Source of the DNA: an uncultured Clostridia bacterium
GTDB taxonomy: Bacteria; Bacillota; Clostridia; Oscillospirales; Ruminococcaceae
Direction of reading: 5' to 3'
NCBI GenBank assembly: GCA_947089135.1
Contig: CAMUJF010000002.1
Location: forward strand, 62,001 to 126,000
DNA length: 64,000 nucleotides
Within the stretch, counting starts at the first letter, position 1. Each line of letters begins with the position of its first letter. Of this stretch, positions 57,909 to 64,000 are shown in pieces. Below the pieces are notes generated by a model. It made no database searches, had not been told where the DNA came from, and worked only from the letters and a program-made list of their open reading frames with translations. The translations under genes and the position numbers were made by a program.

Positions 57909-58920
57909 AGTTCATAGTCTTTCCCTCAAACTCCACTCTGCGTTTGATATCCTTCATAAGCGTATCAAACTGTTCGGGATTAAGGGACTGTGCTCCGTCG
58001 CAGAGCGCCTTTGAGGGATTATTGTGCACCTCGATCATAAGACCGTCCGCGCCTACGGCGACCGCCGCCTTTGCGAGGGGAGCTACCATCCATGAGATAC
58101 CTGTGGCATGGCTTGGATCTATAACAACAGGCAGGTGGGACAGCTTTTTCAGCATGGGTACCGCCGAAAGGTCGAGGGTATTGCGGGTCTTTGTCTCGAA
58201 TGTGCGGATACCGCGCTCGCAGAGGATAACCTGATTGTTTCCCCCTGCCATGATGTACTCGGCGGACATGAGGAATTCCTCAATGGTGTTTGCAAGACCC
58301 CGCTTCAGCAGTATTGGCTTGCGGAGTTTGCCAAGCTCTTTCAGCAAGTCGAAGTTCTGCATATTCCGCGCCCCCACCTGAATCAAGTCAACGTCCGCAA
58401 AAAGGTCGATGTGGTTTACGTTCATGATCTCGGTAACTATTGGCAGTCCCGTTTCCTTTTTGGCTTCAAGGAGAAGCTTCAAGCCGTCGGCGTGAAGTCC
58501 TTGAAAAGCGTAGGGAGAAGTTCTCGGCTTGAACGCGCCGCCGCGCAGGAGCGTTGCTCCGCTTGCCTTTACGTCGTTCGCAACTTCGATTATCTGCTCT
58601 TCGCTTTCAACAGAGCAGGGACCTGCGATGACCTGAAAATATCCCTCGCCTATTTTGACTCCGCCAATATCCACGATCGTGTTGTCAGGGTGCATTTTGC
58701 GGTTTGCCGCCTTGAACGGCTCTGACACACGGGTAACGTTTTCAACGATATCCAACGCGGAGATAAGGTCAACGGGAAGATGTGATGTATCGCCTATAAG
58801 TCCTATTATAGTGTGACTTTCGCCCTCACTGACGTTTGCTGACAGACCCTTTTCACCCAGCATTCTTATAAGTGAATCCACCTTTTCCTTTTCAGGATTC
58901 TGTTTAAGTACCAAAATCAT
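57907..58920 (-). CDS. aroF: 3-deoxy-7-phosphoheptulonate (DAHP) synthase
   Basis: A 337-aa enzyme that condenses PEP and erythrose-4-phosphate, the first step of the shikimate pathway. The N-terminal 70 residues form a ferredoxin-like regulatory domain (MILVLKQNPEKEKVDSLIRM... GLSANVSEGES...). The barrel has VIAGPCSVESEEQI, GGAFKPRTSPYAFQG, EIMNVNHIDLF, LLKRGLANTIEEFLMSAEYI and DPSHATG. This is the type Ibeta enzyme with domain-mediated feedback. The ATG at 58920 has AAAGGTG upstream; GTG 58929 is less likely. A consensus promoter lies upstream. Confidence 0.94.
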   Translation of the reverse strand: MILVLKQNPEKEKVDSLIRMLGEKGLSANVSEGESHTIIGLIGDTSHLPVDLISALDIVENVTRVSEPFKAANRKMHPDNTIVDIGGVKIGEGYFQVIAGPCSVESEEQIIEVANDVKASGATLLRGGAFKPRTSPYAFQGLHADGLKLLLEAKKETGLPIVTEIMNVNHIDLFADVDLIQVGARNMQNFDLLKELGKLRKPILLKRGLANTIEEFLMSAEYIMAGGNNQVILCERGIRTFETKTRNTLDLSAVPMLKKLSHLPVVIDPSHATGISWMVAPLAKAAVAVGADGLMIEVHNNPSKALCDGAQSLNPEQFDTLMKDIKRRVEFEGKTMN

Positions 58921-58983
58921 TTTTATCACCTTTCAATTCAAAACATTTCATCAGTTTTAAGCTTTAAAGCTGTTATGTAATAA

Positions 58984-59012
58984 AGTATACCACAGGTTAT
59001 TTGATTTGTCAA
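58984..59012 (-). promoter_or_regulatory. Promoter of the DAHP synthase gene
   Basis: On the minus strand TTGACA (59012-59007) and TATACT (58989-58984), spacer 17 bp. Confidence 0.85.
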
Positions 59013-59062
59013 GAGCCTTTTGAAAATTTTGCTGACGGGTAGGAAAAATTTTCTTCAAGGTA

Positions 59063-59091
59063 TTGAAAATTTATTGAAAATGGGGTAAAAT
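59063..59091 (+). promoter_or_regulatory. galE promoter
   Basis: TTGAAA (59063-59068) and TAAAAT (59086-59091) with 17-bp spacing, about 37 bp before the ATG. Confidence 0.75.
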
Positions 59092-59127
59092 TATTAAAGA
59101 TAAACTTTATGAAAGGACTGATCTTTT

Positions 59128-60141
59128 ATGAGTACAATTCTTGTTACCGGAGGAGCGGGTTTCATTGGAAGCCACACCTGTGTGGAGCTTCTGAACGCAG
59201 GTCATGACATTGTTATTATGGACAACTTTTCCAATTCCAAACCGGAAGCGCTTAACCGTATCAAAAAAATTACCGGAAAGGATTTTAAATTCTACGAAAC
59301 GGATATTCTCGACTATGAGGGTACTCTGAAAATTTTCAAGGAAAACGAAATTGACGCCGTTATCCACTTTGCGGGACTCAAAGCCGTGGGAGAATCCTGC
59401 GCTAAGCCTGTAGAGTACTACTACAACAACATTTCGGGAACTATCGAGCTTATTAAGGCAATGCGCGACGGCGGCTGCAAGAACATTGTATTTTCCTCCA
59501 GCGCAACGGTTTACGGCATGAACAATCCTGTTCCCTATATCGAGACCTATTCTACCTCCGCCACAAACCCCTATGGCTGGACAAAGGTAATGATAGAGCA
59601 GATACTTACCGATACCGCAAAAGCTGACACGGACTGGAGCGTTGTTCTGCTGCGGTACTTTAACCCCATAGGAGCCCATGAGAGCGGTCTTTTAGGCGAG
59701 GATCCCAACGGAATACCCAATAACCTTTTGCCTTATGTTGCACAGGTAGCTTCGGGAAAGCTTCCCTGCCTCAGCGTTTTCGGAGACGACTATGACACTC
59801 CCGACGGAACAGGAGTACGCGACTATATCCATGTTGTTGACCTTGCAAAGGGACACCTCTGCGCTGTTGACTACGCCCTGATGCACAAGGGTACCGAAGC
59901 GGTAAATTTGGGTACGGGAAAAGGCACAAGCGTGCTTGAGGTAGTCAAAGCGTTTGAAGAGGCTTCGGGCAGAAAAGTAAATTATAAGATCGCGCCCCGC
60001 CGTGCGGGAGACATTGCAACCTGTTATGCCAATACCGACAAGGCAAAAGCTCTGTTCGGCTGGGAGGCTAAGGCTGACATTGCCCAGATGTGCCGCGACG
60101 GTTGGAACTTCACTGAAAAAAATCCCGACGGAATAAAATAA
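59128..60141 (+). CDS. galE: UDP-glucose 4-epimerase
   Basis: A 337-aa short-chain dehydrogenase/reductase family enzyme interconverting UDP-galactose and UDP-glucose. It has the NAD loop VTGGAGFIGSHTCVELLNAGH, HFAGLKAVGESC, the catalytic Ser in SSSATVYG and Tyr/Lys in NPYGWTKVM. The C-terminal substrate pocket includes GTGKGTSVLEVVKAFE and RRAGDIATCYA. The normal length and tight match support GalE. GAAAGGACTGATCTTTT precedes the ATG. It is monocistronic with its own terminator. Confidence 0.95.
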   Translation: MSTILVTGGAGFIGSHTCVELLNAGHDIVIMDNFSNSKPEALNRIKKITGKDFKFYETDILDYEGTLKIFKENEIDAVIHFAGLKAVGESCAKPVEYYYNNISGTIELIKAMRDGGCKNIVFSSSATVYGMNNPVPYIETYSTSATNPYGWTKVMIEQILTDTAKADTDWSVVLLRYFNPIGAHESGLLGEDPNGIPNNLLPYVAQVASGKLPCLSVFGDDYDTPDGTGVRDYIHVVDLAKGHLCAVDYALMHKGTEAVNLGTGKGTSVLEVVKAFEEASGRKVNYKIAPRRAGDIATCYANTDKAKALFGWEAKADIAQMCRDGWNFTEKNPDGIK

Positions 60142-60160
60142 ACTGTAAAAAGAAAAAACT

Positions 60161-60195
60161 GCGCGGTATCCCCACATTGGAATACCGCGCTTTTG
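60161..60195 (+). terminator. galE terminator
   Basis: Stem GCGCGGTAT (60161-60169) with ATACCGCGC (60182-60190), extended by CC/GG pairing, followed by TTTTG. It also lies close to the convergent small gene. Confidence 0.8.
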
Positions 60196-60205
60196 TTTTG
60201 TTTCT

Positions 60206-60430
60206 TTACTTGCCGAATTTTCCCAACAAGCCGCCGACCTTGTCCTTAACGTCGTCAACGGAAATTTTTGCTTTGATTCCGTCAATCACCTTGTTGATCT
60301 GGTCGTCGGGCAAGTCCACGCCTATCACCTTTTCAACAGCCTTTACTGGGTCAGCCTTGAACTCGTCGGCAAAGCCTTTGTCGTTTTTGATCTTGTTTGC
60401 GATCTCTTCAATTTTTGCTTTGATATCCAC
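60206..60430 (-). CDS. Small conserved helical protein, unknown function
   Basis: A 74-aa protein starting at GTG (VDIKAKIEEIANKI) with AAGAGG eight bases upstream. The sequence FADEFKADPVKAVEKVIGVDLP resembles the leader-like N-terminal part of Nif11-type peptides and small conserved clostridial proteins. The end is a Gly-rich tail (KVGGLLGKFGK). There are no modification genes nearby, so a natural-product precursor is only a possibility. The longer upstream frame runs through a terminator and is not used. Confidence 0.65.
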   Translation of the reverse strand: MDIKAKIEEIANKIKNDKGFADEFKADPVKAVEKVIGVDLPDDQINKVIDGIKAKISVDDVKDKVGGLLGKFGK

Positions 60431-60481
60431 AAAATCAACCTCTTTTCTTTTTAATGTTTTGGACGAAAGTTTTCGCACAAA

Positions 60482-60516
60482 AAAACCGTCTCCGCATTTC
60501 ATGCCGAGACGGTTTT
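60482..60516 (-). terminator. tRNA-Arg terminator
   Basis: Stem AAAACCGTCTC (60482-60492) with 60506-60516. On the minus strand it ends in seven T residues, 36 bp beyond the tRNA 3' end. Confidence 0.9.
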
Positions 60517-60551
60517 ACCCGCGGGGCTATTTGGCTCCACGGACTCCGTGG

Positions 60552-60628
60552 TGGTGCGCTGCAAGGGACTCGAACCCCTGACCTACTGGTTCGTAGCCAG
60601 TCACTCTATCCAGCTGAGCTAGCAACGC
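60552..60628 (-). tRNA. tRNA-Arg (anticodon ACG)
   Basis: Minus-strand cloverleaf. The acceptor GCGTTGC pairs with GCAGCGC and a discriminator A, with encoded CCA. The D-arm has GCTCAGCTGGATAGAGT, the anticodon arm is ACTGG-CTACGAA-CCAGT (anticodon ACG, expected to become inosine), and the T-arm has GGTTCGAGTCC. The bases form all four stems. Confidence 0.97.
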
Positions 60629-60654
60629 GTTGATAAATTCAATCAACGCATATT

Positions 60655-60683
60655 ATTATACCATGCTTGTCATGAATTGTCAA
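60655..60683 (-). promoter_or_regulatory. tRNA-Arg promoter
   Basis: Perfect TTGACA (60683-60678) and TATAAT (60660-60655) on the minus strand with 17-bp spacing, 27 bp before the mature tRNA. Confidence 0.92.
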
Positions 60684-60768
60684 GAGTTTTTAAAAAATTT
60701 TTCCGCGGACATTTTTTTCAGTTTTCCGTATAATATCATAAAATATGACAAAAACGGCATTTTGTCTA

Positions 60769-60797
60769 TTGAAAACATCAAAAAAATGTGCTATATT
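60769..60797 (+). promoter_or_regulatory. Promoter of the membrane-protein gene at 60848
   Basis: TTGAAA (60769-60774) and TATATT (60792-60797), 17-bp spacing. Confidence 0.7.
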
Positions 60798-60847
60798 TTT
60801 AACAGAGGGGGAAATACGCAAAGGGGAGCCTTTCAAGGAGTGATAAA

Positions 60848-61489
60848 ATGGGTATTTTTCAGGATATGGATTACGGATTGGGTCCAGTGCTCATAATGAC
60901 GGCGTTTATTTCATTTCTCGGCTTTTTGCTTGAAAACATCTGGCTGACTGCAAGAAAAGGCTATATGGATAACCGCAATATGCACGCTCCGTTTCTGTTG
61001 GGATACGGGGAAGCAGTCATGGGATTCTACTTTGTTCTTGGTACGCCGAGCGATCTGAGGTTCTTCGGTACTCCTTCGGTAAGCGGTCCGAAATCACAGT
61101 TTGCGGCATACTGTATTTTCACATTTGTTTTGGTTTCAGTTGGAGAAATAATACTCGGAAAAATTGTGGAAAAGGTCTGTCACATCGTTTTATGGGACTA
61201 TACCAAAATTCCTCTGCATATTACAAGGTACACCTCAGTGCCTACAAGCATTGGCTTTACAGTAATAATAGTAACGTTCATGGACTGTTTTTTTGAGCGT
61301 ATAATGAACGCGCTTTCTCAGACAGAACCCGTCCGTACGCTTATTTTCGGTATTGTTCTTATGACGGTGATGACGCTGGATTTCCTATACAGCGCGGTAA
61401 AAATGATACGCACACACAAAATGGTTATTACATGGGAAATTGATTTCCGTGAAAAAAGCTTTCATAAATACAGGCATAACGGGGAATAG
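60848..61489 (+). CDS. Membrane protein resembling putative ABC-transporter permeases (CmpB/PF06541-like)
   Basis: A 213-aa protein with five or six membrane segments. The pattern ISFLGFLLENIWLTARKGYMDNRNMHAPFLLGYGEAVMG and LWDYTKIPLHITRYTSVPTSIGF follows the motif layout of the PF06541 putative permease family (N-R-x-x-x-x-P-x-x-x-G-Y-G; W-D-Y-x...). Members have unknown transport function and no ATPase is nearby. AAGGAG lies just before the ATG. It has its own promoter and is followed by a hairpin terminator. Confidence 0.7.
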   Translation: MGIFQDMDYGLGPVLIMTAFISFLGFLLENIWLTARKGYMDNRNMHAPFLLGYGEAVMGFYFVLGTPSDLRFFGTPSVSGPKSQFAAYCIFTFVLVSVGEIILGKIVEKVCHIVLWDYTKIPLHITRYTSVPTSIGFTVIIVTFMDCFFERIMNALSQTEPVRTLIFGIVLMTVMTLDFLYSAVKMIRTHKMVITWEIDFREKSFHKYRHNGE

Positions 61490-61522
61490 CGTTAACAGTT
61501 AACAGCAGTGCATAAAAATTTC

Positions 61523-61565
61523 AAAAAGAACCGACGTACGTGTTTTACGGATGCCGGTTCTTTTT
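61523..61565. terminator. Terminator between the membrane-protein and surface-protein genes
   Basis: Stem AAAAAGAACCG (61523-61533) with CGGTTCTTTTT (61555-61565) and inner partial pairing; usable on both strands. Confidence 0.85.
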
Positions 61566-61655
61566 AGCTTTGAAGTAATTTTATAAGACATAGCGCAAAT
61601 AGCAGCAAAAGCGTCTGCACGATGAATCGACGCGGACGTTTTGGCTTTGCTGTTA

Positions 61656-64000
61656 TCAGAAAACGAATACCATATCGTCAAGCCGTCTCTTTCTGACAAC
61701 GCGGTATCTGCGTTTTTTGCCGGGACGTTTTAGCGTTGCGGGCGAGTATGCCTGCGGTAAATTCATGCCGCCGGCAGGCAGTGCTCCGGTATCTATAGGT
61801 GCGGAATGATCGTATATTCCCGCGCCGGAGGAAATATCCTCAATTACCGGTTCATCAGTAAATATTACCGCATATTCCGATGAATTCGAGTATTTTGAAA
61901 AGCTGATCACAGCTTTTCCGTTTGCGGCCGTGCTGCTTGAAACATACTCTGCCTCTCCTGTTTTTCTGTTGCGGCTGTAAAGCGAAGCGCAGTATCCGTT
62001 GTATCTGTCGTTTAGATTTACAGTCAGGTCGGCGGATAAGCCCGGGTCTCCGCTTTGATAAAGCTTTATAGGAACAGCTTTTCTTTTGCTGCCGATACTG
62101 TCGGCAAGGTCTGCAATACTTTTCCGCGGAGCCGTTGAAACTTCCATATCAACGGTTTTGGGCTTTACAATGTCCATGCCGTTTATTTTCCAGGACACGC
62201 CGTTCTCCATTTTCAGAACAAGATTCACATTTTTGTTCTGCATATAGGAAGCTATCTCTTTTGGCAGCTCGGTGGTATCGTTCATTCTGACCGTTACCGT
62301 TTCGCCGTCAGCCGCTGTAAAAAGCTCGTTGTATACGGCGTTCCAACCCGATTTTTCGGGATTTCCCGAAATGTATGGCTCGGTACTTCCGTTTGAAACT
62401 ATTGGGGGAATTTCGGGAGCGGCTTCCGTTTGGTCTGTCGTTGCGCCTGTTTCAATCTGCTGAATGTCTTCATAGGAGGATACATCGGTATCGGCGGTCT
62501 CTTCCTGTCTGATAAAAGTTACGGTGTACAGTTTGGTATTCTCGCCGTTTTCCGCCGTAACCTTTATCACCGACTTGTTTTTACCGTCGGCAAAGCCTGC
62601 CGCCTGTTCGATCTCCGCGACGGAGCTTCCCGAAGCCGCGGCGGTTTTTATATTAGGAATACCTTTTCCGTAGGGAACGGCAACGGTATAGTCGGTTATT
62701 TCGGGGCTGAATTCCGGTGTGAGATTTCCGTCCGAAACCGTGAGTCTGAGGAGCGAAGCGTCGTTTCCGGGAATTTTCACGCTTACGGGAGCTGACGGTT
62801 CGGAAGCGTTTACCGTATCAGTCGCCTTGACTCTTGAAATAACGCAATATGTCCTGCCAGCTTCTTTTCCTGTTATCGGAGCTCCGCTGTCAAGGCTTGC
62901 CCATTTGGCGTTTTCGGGAACTTTTCCGTTTTCGGAAACTATATACTCGTACCCCGCTTCGGGCGCGATAACAAAACCGTCGGAAGTAATTTTCTCTATT
63001 TTCGGAGACTTTATCTCTCCCGAATAATCTGTTCTTCCCGCCTTAACGGAATTGGATTTTATAAGTCCCTTACAGTTCTGCGCGGCAATCGTAATGCTCA
63101 TTTCCCGTCCGTTCGCAATATCATCGGCTGTGACGGTGTAGCTGTCAGCCATTGATACAGTCGGTTCCGCCCAGTCTTTTGCGCTCCAGCAGTATGTAAG
63201 CTCTCCCGCGATATCGGCGTTAAACCCGTCTCTGTAGGTTATTTCGGGTTTCAGCACCGTACCCTCCGTACAGTCCGTGCCTATGGAAACGCTTTCTATT
63301 GCGTCCTCTATGCTGTACTTGGACGTTGTGATCTCAGTAGGCACGGAAACATTTTTAGTACCGATTTCTCTCTGGTAAATATAGTAAGCGGTATTTGGTT
63401 TCAGATCTTTTGCAGTTTTGGTTCTGTACCATTTAAGACCCTTGAGATCGTTGGTTTTGGTCTCGGAGTATGTATACTCGTATCCGATTGGAAGTTTTAC
63501 AGTAAATCCCGAAACGGATACCTTTGAAACGATCGGAGCAGCAATTTCCGAATTGGTCAGAACGCTTTCCGTTCCGTCCGAAACAGTGATCTTTCCGCTG
63601 TCAAAGGCAAGCTCCACATCGGTGAACGGATCTTTTTCGGCAAAATCTGCGGTAAAATTTTCGCCGTCCTTTGTGGATAGCTCAATATCGTAACTGCCGT
63701 TTGGAGCGGTATCCTTTATCTTGAATTCAAGCACGGCGATAGTTCCGTCACCGGTATTTGTTTTATCGCTGCTTGTCCAGCCAAGCCTTACAGGACTTTT
63801 AGAAAGGGATACAGGCGGGTCAAATGAATCCGCGCCGAATTTTCCGCTGTCGGAAATATTCACAAGCTCAAGCGCGTTTACGTCGTACTTCACCCATACC
63901 GCCATTGCGTTGAGTCCACGGTTGTCTTTCAGGGAAATGCCTATCTTTACTGTTTCGCCCTGTCTGCCGTTTGCGTTTCCGGCTGTGACCAGAGTTTCAG
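61656..64000 (-). CDS. Large surface protein with cohesin-like and cadherin-like domains, 5' end outside window
   Basis: The frame stays open to base 64000, so at least 780 residues are visible. The N-terminal visible part (VTAGNANGRQGETVKIGISL, then LNAMAVWVKYDVNALELVNI and VLEFKIKDTAPNGSYDIEL) has the beta-sandwich pattern of cohesins, which bind dockerin-bearing enzymes. Next come two FN3-like or invasin-like repeats with conserved ending motifs (FTVKLPIGYEYTYSETKTND; FVIAPEAGYEYIVSENGKVP). A cadherin-like beta-sandwich follows (NDASLLRLTVSDGNLTPEFS...), then a further domain. The C-terminus is strongly basic (KRPGKKRRYRVVRKRRLDD) and has no sortase or dockerin motif. Cohesin assignment is by pattern only. 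Confidence 0.75.
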   Translation of the reverse strand, partial: ETLVTAGNANGRQGETVKIGISLKDNRGLNAMAVWVKYDVNALELVNISDSGKFGADSFDPPVSLSKSPVRLGWTSSDKTNTGDGTIAVLEFKIKDTAPNGSYDIELSTKDGENFTADFAEKDPFTDVELAFDSGKITVSDGTESVLTNSEIAAPIVSKVSVSGFTVKLPIGYEYTYSETKTNDLKGLKWYRTKTAKDLKPNTAYYIYQREIGTKNVSVPTEITTSKYSIEDAIESVSIGTDCTEGTVLKPEITYRDGFNADIAGELTYCWSAKDWAEPTVSMADSYTVTADDIANGREMSITIAAQNCKGLIKSNSVKAGRTDYSGEIKSPKIEKITSDGFVIAPEAGYEYIVSENGKVPENAKWASLDSGAPITGKEAGRTYCVISRVKATDTVNASEPSAPVSVKIPGNDASLLRLTVSDGNLTPEFSPEITDYTVAVPYGKGIPNIKTAAASGSSVAEIEQAAGFADGKNKSVIKVTAENGENTKLYTVTFIRQEETADTDVSSYEDIQQIETGATTDQTEAAPEIPPIVSNGSTEPYISGNPEKSGWNAVYNELFTAADGETVTVRMNDTTELPKEIASYMQNKNVNLVLKMENGVSWKINGMDIVKPKTVDMEVSTAPRKSIADLADSIGSKRKAVPIKLYQSGDPGLSADLTVNLNDRYNGYCASLYSRNRKTGEAEYVSSSTAANGKAVISFSKYSNSSEYAVIFTDEPVIEDISSGAGIYDHSAPIDTGALPAGGMNLPQAYSPATLKRPGKKRRYRVVRKRRLDDMVFVF

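Noticed and set aside
1..64000. CRISPR arrays, rRNA genes, prophage or complete insertion sequences
   Set aside because: I found no regularly spaced repeats, no rRNA-like sequence, no transposase or integrase reading frame and no phage structural genes.

Overview
This window looks like a chromosomal segment of a low-to-mid GC anaerobic Clostridium-class Firmicute, most like the Ruminococcus/Oscillospiraceae group. The reasons are AGGAG-type ribosome sites, many consensus TTGACA-17-TATAAT promoters, oxygen-sensitive [FeFe]-hydrogenases, rubredoxin plus flavodiiron protein, B12-dependent methionine synthesis, SpoIIE-type phosphatase, and a cohesin-like domain on the last, incomplete protein. 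The placement is inferred from gene content; no marker gene such as 16S rRNA is present.

Layout. 1-3.5 kb: end of a MerR regulator, an HtrA protease, a lipoprotein, a 167-bp MITE-like element and a YbaK-type deacylase. 3.5-8.3 kb: a hydrogenase operon (group-B-like [FeFe]-hydrogenase, thioredoxin-like 2Fe-2S ferredoxin, putative H2-sensing hydrogenase with PAS domain, PP2C/SpoIIE phosphatase). 8.3-10.6 kb: tcdA and an orphan gene resembling CDI immunity proteins, bracketed by two 104-bp palindromic repeats. 10.6-15.7 kb: a vWA surface protein, an AI-2E-family exporter and an Na+-symporter. 16-21 kb: PcrA helicase, sialate-type esterase and an inserted nucleotidyltransferase segment. 21-30 kb: methionine/C1 metabolism (metH core, separate activation-domain protein, metF) interleaved with small accessory enzymes (GNATs, methyltransferases, Nudix, DUF402). 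30-35 kb: galK, methyltransferase, RodA, CapA. 35-41 kb: NAD salvage pair behind a strikingly structured leader, rubredoxin, FprA flavodiiron protein and a truncated feoB. 41-51 kb: a GyrB/ParE paralogue without its A subunit, then another accessory cluster, ending with prmA. 51-58 kb: a signalling locus (FapA/DUF342, REC-HD-GYP, 7TM hybrid histidine kinase with Hpt). 58-64 kb: DAHP synthase, galE, tRNA-Arg(ACG), an ABC-permease-like membrane protein and a partial cohesin-like/cadherin-like surface protein.

The most unusual pattern is recurrent. At four places (20 kb, 27.8-29.1 kb, 43.6-44.5 kb, 47.2-48.4 kb) one or two small accessory genes sit between two copies of about 27-38 bp of their neighbour. 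At three of them the duplicated piece is the 3' end of the neighbouring gene, in some cases still encoding the same C-terminal peptide. At metF this happens twice in tandem. This looks like repeated capture of small gene cassettes at gene ends, by a mechanism that cannot be identified from the window. The second striking feature is a roughly 170-nt leader at 35317-35485 that can fold as two tandem cloverleaf-like four-way junctions upstream of the NAD-salvage genes.
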